Positions 44,655 to 52,570 of a stretch of DNA of 64,000 nucleotides are shown here, in pieces. The stretch comes from Anaerolineae bacterium (lineage in GTDB: Bacteria; Chloroflexota; Anaerolineae; Anaerolineales; Anaerolineaceae), in contig JABLXC010000003.1 of the NCBI GenBank assembly GCA_013178185.1, positions 109,533 through 173,532 on the forward strand, in the 5' to 3' direction. Within the stretch, counting starts at the first letter, position 1, and the number at the start of each line of letters is the position of its first letter. A model generated the notes under the pieces. That model was given only the letters and a program-made list of their open reading frames with translations. It was not told where the DNA came from and made no database searches. The position numbers and the translations under genes are program-made.

Positions 44655-45716
44655 GTGAATGCACATATTGTTTTGTTATCCGGCGATGGGATTGGGCCGG
44701 AGATTGTTGATGCGGCGCGCCAGGTACTGGAAGCTATTGCAGCGCGTTGGAAACACCGCTTTGATTTTTCGGAATATTTGATTGGCGGTTGTTCGATAGA
44801 TCGGTTTGGTACCGCTCTTACGGAAGAAGCCCTGATGGCCTGTAAAAACTCGAGCGCTGTCTTACTAGGGGCAGTCGGCGGGCCAAAATGGGACGATCCC
44901 TCGGCTGCGGTTCGTCCAGAGCAGGGATTGCTTGCGCTTCGCAAAGGTCTTGGGGTATTTGCCAATCTGCGGCCGGTCAAAATATATTCTAAACTGGTAG
45001 GTGCTTCTCCTCTGAAGTCTGAAAAATTAACCGGGGTGGATATGTTGATCCTGCGTGAGCTGACCGGCGGGTTATATTTTGGCCAGCCGAGAGGCCGTTT
45101 TTTTGAAGACGCCCATGAAAAAGCGGTTGACAGCCTTGTTTATTATGATTATGAAATCGAGCGGATTGTTCGCCTGGCTTTTGATCTTGCCCGGAGCCGC
45201 CGCAAAAAATTGACCTCGGTGGATAAGGCGAATGTGCTCGAATCCTCGCGATTATGGCGATCCATTGCTACAGCGATTGGGAAGGAATACCCCGATGTTA
45301 CGCTGGAACATGCTCTGGTAGATTCTGTCGCTATGCGGTTGGTTGTGAGCCCATCCAGTTTTGATGTGATTGTGACAGAAAATATGTTTGGCGATATCCT
45401 CACCGATGAGGCGGCTGTCCTAACCGGCTCTTTAGGGGTTCTGCCCTCGGCTTCGCTGGGCGACGGCGGCCCTGGCCTGTACGAACCCATTCACGGGTCG
45501 GCGCCCGACATTGCAGGCAAGGGAATTGCTAATCCGATTGGCACTGTGTTGAGCGCGGCTTTTCTTTTGCGCTATTCTCTGAAGTTAGAAACGGAGGCAG
45601 CTCAAATTGAAGCTGCGGTGGAAAAAACCATCGAAGCAGGAATAATCACCGCTGATCTGGGTGGAAATTCTTCTACCCAGGCGGTGACCGAAGCAATTAT
45701 TCAATCTATACATTAA
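44655..45716 (+). CDS. leuB: 3-Isopropylmalate dehydrogenase
   Basis: 353 residues, NAD-dependent decarboxylating dehydrogenase. Starts with GTG (LLSGDGIGPEIV motif right after). Family blocks ELTGGLYFGQPRG, DKANVLESSRLWR and GDILTDEAAVLTGSLGVLPSASLG bind metal, substrate and NAD. Acts on isopropylmalate and presumably on 3-methylmalate from the citramalate route. AAGGAG lies about 14 nt before the GTG, a loose spacing. Lies 25 bp after cimA. Confidence 0.95.
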   Translation: MNAHIVLLSGDGIGPEIVDAARQVLEAIAARWKHRFDFSEYLIGGCSIDRFGTALTEEALMACKNSSAVLLGAVGGPKWDDPSAAVRPEQGLLALRKGLGVFANLRPVKIYSKLVGASPLKSEKLTGVDMLILRELTGGLYFGQPRGRFFEDAHEKAVDSLVYYDYEIERIVRLAFDLARSRRKKLTSVDKANVLESSRLWRSIATAIGKEYPDVTLEHALVDSVAMRLVVSPSSFDVIVTENMFGDILTDEAAVLTGSLGVLPSASLGDGGPGLYEPIHGSAPDIAGKGIANPIGTVLSAAFLLRYSLKLETEAAQIEAAVEKTIEAGIITADLGGNSSTQAVTEAIIQSIH

Positions 45717-45729
45717 GGAGACTTGATTC

Positions 45730-46653
45730 ATGGGTACTGACTCCAAATACATCTGGATGGATGGCAAATTAGTGGAGTATCAGAACGCTACCGTGCATTT
45801 CCTCAATACCGCACTCCATTATGGATTGGGAGTATTTGAGGGTATTCGGTGTTATAAAGCCAACCAGGGCCCTGCCATCTTTCGGTTGCGTGAGCATATG
45901 GACCGGCTGGTTGATTCTGCTAAAGTGCTCGGTTTTCGTGATCTGCCCTACACTGCTGTAGATTTTTGCGAAGCCGCCAAGGAGGTCGTTCGCGCCAATG
46001 GCTTTCAGAGCTGCTATATCCGTCCGTTGATTTTTCTTGAGAGCCCGGGTTTGGGTTTAAATATGGATGTTGGCAGCCCGCGAGTTGGAATTGCGGCCTG
46101 GGAATGGGGCGCCTATTTGGGAGATGAAGCCATGGAAAAAGGCGTGCGGGCGAATGTGTCTTCCTACACCCGCCATCATATCAACGTTTCGATGACAAAA
46201 GCGAAAATTACAGGCAATTATTCCAATAGCGTGATGGCAAAGACCGAGTCTGTTCGGTTGGGTTTTGATGAAGCAATCATGCTCGATCCCCAGGGTTATG
46301 TGGCCGAATGTACCGGCGAGAACCTATTCCTGGTTCGAAAAGGGGTTGTACACACCCCTCACACTGCTACGATTCTTGAGGGCATTACCCGCGATTCGAT
46401 CATTACGCTGGCGAGGGACCTGGGATATATCGTGAATGAAGGGCTGATTTCGCGAGACCAGCTTTACATTGCAGACGAAATATTCGTTACTGGTACCGCT
46501 GCAGAGGTTGTCGCCGTGACGGAACTTGATTTTCGGGTAATCGGGAGTGGCAAAATGGGAGCGGTCACCCGCCAGATTCAAAAAGCGTTCCATTCGGTCA
46601 TCCAGGGTGAACACCCACGATCTTCAGAGTGGCTAGATTACGTAAACCAGTGA
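45730..46653 (+). CDS. ilvE: Branched-chain amino acid aminotransferase
   Basis: 307 residues, fold-type IV PLP enzyme that makes valine, leucine and isoleucine from their 2-oxo acids. The PLP lysine is Lys159 in TKAKITGNYSNS. The block GYVAECTGENLFLV and the late VTGTAAEVVAV phosphate-binding turn are intact. AAGGAG precedes the ATG. Last gene of the ilv-leu operon, with a hairpin terminator 22 bp after the stop. Confidence 0.95.
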   Translation: MGTDSKYIWMDGKLVEYQNATVHFLNTALHYGLGVFEGIRCYKANQGPAIFRLREHMDRLVDSAKVLGFRDLPYTAVDFCEAAKEVVRANGFQSCYIRPLIFLESPGLGLNMDVGSPRVGIAAWEWGAYLGDEAMEKGVRANVSSYTRHHINVSMTKAKITGNYSNSVMAKTESVRLGFDEAIMLDPQGYVAECTGENLFLVRKGVVHTPHTATILEGITRDSIITLARDLGYIVNEGLISRDQLYIADEIFVTGTAAEVVAVTELDFRVIGSGKMGAVTRQIQKAFHSVIQGEHPRSSEWLDYVNQ

Positions 46654-46674
46654 TAGATGGGTTGATTGCTATGA

Positions 46675-46713
46675 AACATCCCCTGCATCTTGAGGGCTGG
46701 GGATGTTCTTGTT
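46675..46713 (+). terminator. Terminator of the ilv-leu operon
   Basis: AACATCCCC (46675-46683) pairs exactly with GGGGATGTT (46699-46707) across a 15-nt loop, followed by CTTGTT. The U-tract is weak but the stem is perfect and the position is right. Confidence 0.75.
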
Positions 46714-46808
46714 AAGGTGAACAGGCAAAGGTTTATCAGGGTACCCCGTTTGTTGCTTTTAGCGTTTGTTTTATTATCCTGTTGGCAACTGTAAACTTTA
46801 GAAATTTC

Positions 46809-46837
46809 TTGTCAAAGCGTCTGTCCTTTGCTATAAT
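46809..46837 (+). promoter_or_regulatory. Promoter of the tRNA-Val gene
   Basis: TTGTCA (46809-46814), 17 nt, TATAAT (46832-46837). The tRNA begins 12 nt after the -10. Confidence 0.88.
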
Positions 46838-46849
46838 CGAAACACTCCA

Positions 46850-46924
46850 GGGCGCGTAGCTCAGTTGGTCAGAGCGCACGGTTCACATCCGTGAGGTTCG
46901 GAGGTTCGAGCCCTCTCGCGCCCA
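46850..46924 (+). tRNA. tRNA-Val(CAC)
   Basis: 75-nt cloverleaf. Acceptor stem GGGCGCG / CGCGCCC, D-stem GCTC / GAGC, anticodon stem CACGG / CCGTG with loop TTCACAT (anticodon CAC at 46884-46886, reading GTG), T-arm GGAGG-TTCGAGC-CCTCT, discriminator A. The first T-stem pair is a G-U, and the variable loop has six bases. The 3' CCA is not encoded and must be added by nucleotidyltransferase. Confidence 0.93.
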
Positions 46925-46970
46925 CTTTTCAAAATATCTAGAGTTCTATCCCGGCGCAAGTTGCAGATCC

Positions 46971-47015
46971 CCTGAGTCTGGTACAGCTTCAATCTTACAG
47001 CTCTCAGGATTTTTT
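46971..47015 (+). terminator. Probable terminator after tRNA-Val
   Basis: CCTGAG (46971-46976) and CTCAGG (47003-47008) followed by ATTTTTTG. The loop is 26 nt, so the stem is weak, but the T-run is good. Confidence 0.55.
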
Positions 47016-47146
47016 GTTTTAAAACCCTCTTTCATCCCATCAGGTTCCTTCTAATATTGAGACGTCGTGTAACTTTCTCGCCTTTGCACCATCTAACGAG
47101 TTAATGAAGAACATTTCCGGCAGATTTCACAAAGGAGGAATGGCAA

Positions 47147-47350
47147 ATGGGTTTTGCGAATGAGGCAGGTTGGGATCGGATTTTGCGGATTGCAGCAGGC
47201 GCCCTGTTGCTTGCGTTGGGCTGGGGCGGTGTTGTAACCGGAACGTTAGGTGTCGTGTTTAAGTGGCTTGGTTTTATTCCTTTGCTTACAGGGTTGATTG
47301 GTTGGTGCCCGCTTTATGCAGTTCTTAGCGTCCGTACCAGGAAGGGATGA
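47147..47350 (+). CDS. DUF2892 family small membrane protein
   Basis: 67 residues with two hydrophobic helices (about 12-32 and 36-54) and the GWCPLY motif of the DUF2892 (inner-membrane YgaP-C-like) family. Function is not established. Members are often fused to rhodanese or redox domains, which suggests a link to sulfur or thiol chemistry. AAAGGAGG precedes the ATG. The next gene encodes a thioredoxin with the same domain at its C-terminus, so the two are probably functionally linked, although a strong terminator lies between them. Confidence 0.78.
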   Translation: MGFANEAGWDRILRIAAGALLLALGWGGVVTGTLGVVFKWLGFIPLLTGLIGWCPLYAVLSVRTRKG

Positions 47351-47380
47351 CCTGAAACGAAGTTCTTGAATTTTTACCAA

Positions 47381-47415
47381 TCTGCCTGAGGATCGTCCTC
47401 AGGCAGATCTTGTTC
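47381..47415 (+). terminator. Rho-independent terminator after the DUF2892 gene
   Basis: TCTGCCTGAGGA-TCG-TCCTCAGGCAGA, a perfect 12-bp stem with a 3-nt loop (47381-47407), then TCTTGTT. The very stable stem makes up for a short U-tract. Confidence 0.8.
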
Positions 47416-47424
47416 AGTGATGGT

Positions 47425-47436
47425 CAATACGTATTG
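47425..47436. promoter_or_regulatory. Palindrome before the thioredoxin fusion gene
   Basis: CAATACGTATTG, a perfect 12-bp palindrome 10 bp upstream of the first possible start codon of the thioredoxin-DUF2892 gene. Candidate operator. No regulator can be named. Confidence 0.35.
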
Positions 47437-47445
47437 TAGAGAGAA

Positions 47446-47982
47446 TTGAGGCAGGCTTTGAATAAAGCAAGTTTTGAAAGTAAAATACGAACTTCGGTGA
47501 AACCGGTCGTGGTCGAATTTTGGGCGCCCTGGTGTGTTCCTTGTAAGATCATGTCACCGTTGCTTGATAAGGTAAGCGCAGACTATCAAGATAAGGTTGA
47601 GATCATCCGGCTCAACGCCGACCAGAACCCGGAACTGGCGCGCGCGCTGAGAATCATGGGCATTCCCACCTTGCTCGGTTTTCGCAATGGCCGTGAGGTG
47701 ATCCGCCGCGCCGGCGCTCAAAATGAAGTCGCTTTGCGCGCCATCTTTGAGGCGCTTTATTTGGAAAAACCCCTGATACAAGGCCCAGCTCCCCTGAACC
47801 GGCTTCTCCGCCTGGCGGTTGGCCTTGCGCTCGGCGTGTTCGGATGGCTGAACGAGGTGAATTACATTCTGCTAGGAGCGGCGGCCCTGATCTTTTTTAG
47901 CGCCGTTTACGACCGCTGCCCGGTTTATCGTGTTATCGCGCCGCGCCTGGCAGGATTCTTCCAGCGTTTGATCTCATCCTAA
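47446..47982 (+). CDS. Thioredoxin fused to a DUF2892 membrane domain
   Basis: 178 residues. Thioredoxin fold (about 10-105) with active site Cys30-Val-Pro-Cys33 (WAPWCVPC; Gly of the usual CGPC is Val) and the cis-Pro loop MGIPTLLGF. The C-terminal part (about 118-170) has two hydrophobic helices and the DRCPVY motif shared with the small DUF2892 protein just upstream. The protein is probably anchored with thioredoxin on the cytoplasmic side. Starts are TTG at 47446 or TTG at 47458, and neither has a perfect ribosome site. Its stop overlaps by 4 bp the stop of the convergent SLC13 gene. Confidence 0.82.
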   Translation: MRQALNKASFESKIRTSVKPVVVEFWAPWCVPCKIMSPLLDKVSADYQDKVEIIRLNADQNPELARALRIMGIPTLLGFRNGREVIRRAGAQNEVALRAIFEALYLEKPLIQGPAPLNRLLRLAVGLALGVFGWLNEVNYILLGAAALIFFSAVYDRCPVYRVIAPRLAGFFQRLISS

Positions 47983-49817
47983 AGACCCCAGAAAATCTTC
48001 ATTCCTGCCAGCAGCGCGAGGAAACTCAGGATAGTGAGTGGCCACCCAACGTGGAAAAAATCCTTGAAGCGGTAACCGGCCGGGGCAATCATCAGGATAT
48101 TAACTGGATGTGCCATAGGCGTCAGAAAAGAGGCTGAACATCCAATCGCCGTCGCGACAGCAACGGCTTGTGGATTGACACCCATGCTGATGGCGGCGCT
48201 GATGGTGATTGGGCCGGTGACGAGAGCGGTTACCTGGCCACCCATGCCCTGGGTGAGCAACGCCGTGAGAAGGTAAGCGCCGGCGACCAACCCCAGCGGC
48301 CCGAAGGGCGCGATCAACCGTATTATGCTGTCGCTGAATAACCCGGCCAGCCCGGTTTCTACCATTGCCAGACTGACGGCATACATGCCCGCAATCAGGA
48401 AAACAGCCTGCCATTCTACGGACTGGTAACTTTCTTCTATACTAACGCCTCCGGCAATCATGAGCGCCACCGCCCCGCACAATGTTGCCAGGTAGGTGGG
48501 AACTCCCAGGATAGAAGCCGTGATGGCCGCCATCAGGATCGCCAGAATGAAGAACGCTTTTTGCCCATCAACAGGTAGGTTCGCGGCGTCGGGTTCCAGT
48601 ACAAAAAAATCTGTATGCTTTTGCAGCATTTTCAGCCGCGCCGCCGGTCCTGCCAGCAGCAGCACATCTCCAAAGTTGAGGGGGATATCCCCCACATTTG
48701 TCCGGTAACTGCGCTCCTTGCGCCGCAGTGCCACGACCGTGAACCCAGATTGATTCCGAAAATCCAGTTCTTTCAGCGTTTTTCCTAGCGCGGTAGAGTG
48801 GGGGGACGGGATAATTTCTAGCAGGACGCCACCCTGGCCAACGTTTATGGAGTCATGAGCATGTTGTTCACTGATTAAGCCCTGTTCAGCAAGCTGGTTC
48901 ACCCGTTCTTCTCGTCCCACGATCAGTAGCCTGTCGCCGGCGCTGAGGATTTGTTCCGCTGCGGGCGCGATGATGGTTTGGTTTCCATGCCAGAGGCCGG
49001 CCACAACCAACCCGTACTGTGCTCCAAAACAGGTTTCTGCCAACGTCTGTCCAACCAGCGGAGAAGTTGGGGGAACACTGGCTTCCCAGAGCCTTTCCCC
49101 AAGTTGGAAGTAATTTTCCATCTCATCCCGCGTCACATTGGAAAAGCTTGCAAAAGCCCCAGGTGTTCTATCGGGCAGTAATTTCTTTCCCAGGAAGGCA
49201 AGATAGAGAATGCCGCTCACGGCGATCAGGCCGCCGGTCGGAAAGAAATCCAGGAAATTCAGCGCGGCTTGGGGTGGTTTTGCGATGCGAAGCAGATCGC
49301 TCACGATGATGTTGGCGGTGGTAAAGTAGGTTGCAGAACCCCCCAGCAGGCTGCCATAGGCCACCGACATGAGCAGTTTGCTTGGCCGGATACCAGTGCG
49401 ACGACTGGTTTCCAGCGCGCTGGGCAGGATTAGCGCTCCGGCTGCCAGGTTATTCATGACCAACGAAAAGACCGCCGTCACGCCGGCGAACAACGCAATC
49501 AACCGACTTTCTGAGTTTCCCCCCGCTTTAGTAATCTTTTGGGCCACCCATCGGGTAACGCCGGTCTTTTCCAGTCCTCGCGTGAGGATGAAGAGGCTGA
49601 TTAAGGTGATGACCGTCGGTTGGCTGAACCCGGCGATTGCCTGGATGGCTTCTTGCGGTTTCCCGGCTGGCCCAAGTATGCCAAACCCTGCCAGTTGCAT
49701 TAATCCCAGCGTTGCCGCCATTGCCAGTGCAGCCAGGTCTATCCGGATTTTATCCAGCGCTGCCAGGAGCAGCGGGATCAGTACGACTGCAATCAAGGTC
49801 ATTTGCAGAGATGTCAT
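47979..49817 (-). CDS. SLC13-type permease with internal RCK_C (TrkA-C) domains
   Basis: 612 residues. Divalent anion:sodium symporter fold (DASS, CitMHS-like): TM helices at about 5-200 and 395-610, with two TrkA-C-type cytosolic domains between (about 225-295 and 310-385; PTSPLVGQTLAE, GDRLLIVGREE and GDVLLLAGPAARL). Such proteins move sulfate, dicarboxylates or other anions. The substrate is not decided. The start is ATG at 49817. The frame is open upstream to 50321, but that part only overlaps the MFS gene in another frame. It lies 38 bp after the MFS gene and may be co-transcribed with it. Confidence 0.82.
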   Translation of the reverse strand: MTSLQMTLIAVVLIPLLLAALDKIRIDLAALAMAATLGLMQLAGFGILGPAGKPQEAIQAIAGFSQPTVITLISLFILTRGLEKTGVTRWVAQKITKAGGNSESRLIALFAGVTAVFSLVMNNLAAGALILPSALETSRRTGIRPSKLLMSVAYGSLLGGSATYFTTANIIVSDLLRIAKPPQAALNFLDFFPTGGLIAVSGILYLAFLGKKLLPDRTPGAFASFSNVTRDEMENYFQLGERLWEASVPPTSPLVGQTLAETCFGAQYGLVVAGLWHGNQTIIAPAAEQILSAGDRLLIVGREERVNQLAEQGLISEQHAHDSINVGQGGVLLEIIPSPHSTALGKTLKELDFRNQSGFTVVALRRKERSYRTNVGDIPLNFGDVLLLAGPAARLKMLQKHTDFFVLEPDAANLPVDGQKAFFILAILMAAITASILGVPTYLATLCGAVALMIAGGVSIEESYQSVEWQAVFLIAGMYAVSLAMVETGLAGLFSDSIIRLIAPFGPLGLVAGAYLLTALLTQGMGGQVTALVTGPITISAAISMGVNPQAVAVATAIGCSASFLTPMAHPVNILMIAPAGYRFKDFFHVGWPLTILSFLALLAGMKIFWGL

Positions 49818-49855
49818 TTTAATACCTGCTCGCGTCTTTTTCACGTCGATGAAGA

Positions 49856-50386
49856 TCAAGCACTGGCGCCCTGTCCGGCAGCTTTTGTCGGCCTGACCCC
49901 GAGTAGCTGGATCCCCAGAAAGGATAATACCAACAATATCCCTGCCGTCAATCCAAACATAAGTTGGATCCCCATTTGGTTTGCCAGGATACCGCCCAGC
50001 CACGGTCCTGCGAAAATCCCGATGGAATAAATTGACTGATGCAACCCCATTGCAGAGGTGACTTCGGCTGGCCTGACCTTCTGAATGCTGGCACCCATCA
50101 GCGCCGGGTAGCAAATGCCGTAACCCAACCCGATTGCGAGCTGCGCTACTGAAAATGCCACCATGTTTGGCGCTGATGCTGCTCCAACCAGCCCGATCCC
50201 CATGGCCAAAAAGCCACCTGTTAGGAGCCGCTTGACCGTGATGCGATGCCCGGCCGATGAAACGATCAGGCTGCCCAGCATTGCAACCAGCCTGGTCCAA
50301 TACAGAAACACCGCAATACACAGCGTAACCATCAAGATTTTGCGGTGGTGTTTTGTTAAGCCTGCAGCTTGGGGGGTGACCTGCAT
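49856..50386 (-). pseudogene. MFS transporter with large internal deletion
   Basis: 176 residues where a major facilitator has about 400. The N-terminus (HHRKILMVTLCIAVFLYWT, about 13-31) looks like TM1 of an MFS protein, but it runs directly into sequence typical of the second half (loop after TM8 SSAGHRITVKRL, then TM9-TM12 with GLGYGICYPALMGA and GIFAGPWLGGIL). TM2 to TM7 seem to be missing by an in-frame deletion. A 6-TM half transporter that dimerises is possible but unlikely. An AGAGGAAA ribosome site remains. Non-functional transporter is the likeliest reading. Confidence 0.65.
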
Positions 50387-50580
50387 GGAATCCCGTTTCC
50401 TCTGTGCAATGATTATACCGTCTGTTTTGTGAGGAATGCCTCCGGCGAAGGATTAAAACTTGTCCACCGATTCTACCCGATTCGCACTATAATTCAGCTT
50501 TACAGAAAAGTGATTTGGCCCACAAGGCAGAATTCGTCTTATTTATTAAATTCATTTTATGACCCAGACAGGAACGAGCT

Positions 50581-52338
50581 ATGTATAAAACCCATACCTG
50601 TGGCGAGCTTCGCCCCATCCATATTTCACAGACGGTCACCCTTGCAGGGTGGGTTCACCGGCGCCGTGATCATGGCGGCGTGATCTTTATTGATCTGCGG
50701 GACCGTTTTGGACTTACCCAGATTGTCATTGATCCAGAAGCGATCCCTGCCGCGCAGGATGTGCGGGTTGAATGGGTCCTCCAGGTTGTTGGAGAGGTGC
50801 GCCGTCGTCCCGAGGGAGCGGAGAACCCGAACCTTCCTACCGGGGAGATCGAAGTGCATATTCAAAGCTTCAAAGTTCTCAACCAAGCCAAGCAGCTTCC
50901 TTTTCCCATCAACAAAGAGGAAGACGTGGAAGAGAACATGCGCTTGCGGTACCGCTACCTGGACTTGCGTCGCGAACGGATGCGCCGCAACCTGACGTTG
51001 CGCCACCGCATGGTCAAATTCATCCGCGATTACCTGGATAACAAGGGTTTCCTCGAAGTCGAGACGCCCATCCTGTTCAAAACGACGCCCGAAGGCGCCC
51101 GCGATTACCTGGTGCCTTCCCGTGTTCACCCCGGTGAGTTTTATGCTCTGCCCCAGTCACCGCAACAGTTGAAACAGTTATTGATGGTGGCGGGCGTTGA
51201 ACGCTATTTTCAGATTGCGCGATGCTTCCGCGACGAAGACCAGCGCGGCGACCGCCAGCCGGAATTTACCCAACTGGATATGGAAATGTCCTTCGTAGAG
51301 CGGGACGATGTGATGGAGCTGGTCGAAGATATGTTCACCCGTATGGTTGCCGAGATTGTTCCACACAAACGCCTCCTGGCATCTCCCTGGCCGCGCCTCA
51401 CCTATCAGCAGGCGATGGACCGTTTTGGGAAGGATAATCCCGACCTGCGCTTTGGCCTGGAGCTGGTGGATATTACCGATCTGGCACCTCGTAGCGGGTT
51501 TAAAGTGTTTCAAGATGTTGTTGCCTCCGGCGGCCATGTGCGTGGCATCAATGCCAAAGGACTGGGAGATTACAGCCGCAAGCAGATTGACGAGCTGACC
51601 GATTACGTGAAGCAGTTCGGCGCTAAAGGACTGGCTTACCTGGCAGTTGTCGCCAGCGGTGAGCATCGTTCTACGTTTAGCAAGTTCCTCCCGGCGGATG
51701 TCTTGCAGCAACTTTTGGAGCGTATGCAGGCGCAGCCGGGTGATCTGCTGCTCTTCGTCGCCGATAAACCGGCGGTTGTGTTCGAAGCCTTGGGCCGTCT
51801 GCGCGTTTACCTTGGCGATCTGCTGGGACTACGAGACCCAGAGACGCTGGCGTTTTGCTGGGTGGTTGATTTTCCGTATGTGGTGTGGTCAGAGGAAGAG
51901 AAACGCTGGGACCCCAGTCACCATCTTTTCACTGCCCCGATGCCGGAGGATATTGCCCTGCTGGCTAGTGACCCTGGCAAAGCCCGCGGTCAGCAATACG
52001 ACCTGGTCTTGAACAATTATGAGGTTGGCGGCGGCTCGATCCGGATCCATGATCGCGCCTTGCAGGAAAGAGTGTTCAAGCTGATTGGTCTCGATCCTGA
52101 AGTGGCTCGCCAGCGTTTTGGGCATATCCTGGAAGCGTTTGAATACGGCACTCCGCCTCATGGTGGTATTGCCCCTGGGATAGATCGGATTTGCATGATC
52201 CTGGCCGATGAGCCGAATATCCGAGAGGTAATCGCATTCCCCAAGAACCAGGCGGCCCGAGATGTCATGGCCGATGCCCCGTCTGAAGTGGAAGCTAAGC
52301 AGCTTCAAGAGCTGCATATCCGCGTTGTTAAAGATTAA
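50581..52338 (+). CDS. aspS: Aspartate-tRNA ligase
   Basis: 585 residues, class IIb synthetase. OB-fold anticodon domain (about 1-105, with [20 protein letters not shown]), class II catalytic core with motif 2 ([20 protein letters not shown]), the bacterial GAD insert (about 290-400), and motif 3 ([14 protein letters not shown]). The long form is the bacterial type. Whether it is discriminating or also charges tRNA-Asn cannot be read here. A TATAAT at 50488-50493 may be its -10, with a poor -35. A strong hairpin terminator follows. Confidence 0.96.
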   Translation: MYKTHTCGELRPIHISQTVTLAGWVHRRRDHGGVIFIDLRDRFGLTQIVIDPEAIPAAQDVRVEWVLQVVGEVRRRPEGAENPNLPTGEIEVHIQSFKVLNQAKQLPFPINKEEDVEENMRLRYRYLDLRRERMRRNLTLRHRMVKFIRDYLDNKGFLEVETPILFKTTPEGARDYLVPSRVHPGEFYALPQSPQQLKQLLMVAGVERYFQIARCFRDEDQRGDRQPEFTQLDMEMSFVERDDVMELVEDMFTRMVAEIVPHKRLLASPWPRLTYQQAMDRFGKDNPDLRFGLELVDITDLAPRSGFKVFQDVVASGGHVRGINAKGLGDYSRKQIDELTDYVKQFGAKGLAYLAVVASGEHRSTFSKFLPADVLQQLLERMQAQPGDLLLFVADKPAVVFEALGRLRVYLGDLLGLRDPETLAFCWVVDFPYVVWSEEEKRWDPSHHLFTAPMPEDIALLASDPGKARGQQYDLVLNNYEVGGGSIRIHDRALQERVFKLIGLDPEVARQRFGHILEAFEYGTPPHGGIAPGIDRICMILADEPNIREVIAFPKNQAARDVMADAPSEVEAKQLQELHIRVVKD

Positions 52339-52357
52339 CCCCTCAATGGCCGAGTGC

Positions 52358-52397
52358 AGGCATGTTGTGTAACTTTTGCACAGCATGCCTTTCTTTT
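52358..52397 (+). terminator. Rho-independent terminator after aspS
   Basis: AGGCATG (52358-52364) pairs with CATGCCT (52384-52390), and the stem continues inward through TTGTGT / GCACAG with two G-U pairs, about 13 bp in total, followed by TTCTTTTT. Confidence 0.9.
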
Positions 52398-52443
52398 TAA
52401 GCCGCTTTTATTACGAGATAGAATTGAGGCTAAGCGAAGACAA

Positions 52444-52472
52444 TTGACCCTTCTGGTTTTTCTGACTACAAT
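52444..52472 (+). promoter_or_regulatory. Promoter of the lysine 2,3-aminomutase gene
   Basis: TTGACC (52444-52449), 17 nt, TACAAT (52467-52472). It gives an untranslated leader of about 90 nt to the ATG at 52571. Confidence 0.8.
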
Positions 52473-52570
52473 ACAGATACGCATTGTCATTTTTATGGCC
52501 GAAATGGATTTCCAGAAATGTAATGATATGGTTGAGACGACAGGCATACAGGGTCAAAAAGGAGTTTTCG

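Noticed and set aside
49818..50321. 168-residue N-terminal extension of the SLC13 permease frame
   Set aside because: It overlaps the MFS-type gene in another frame, has no membrane or domain character, and the permease proper begins with helix 1 right after the ATG at 49817.
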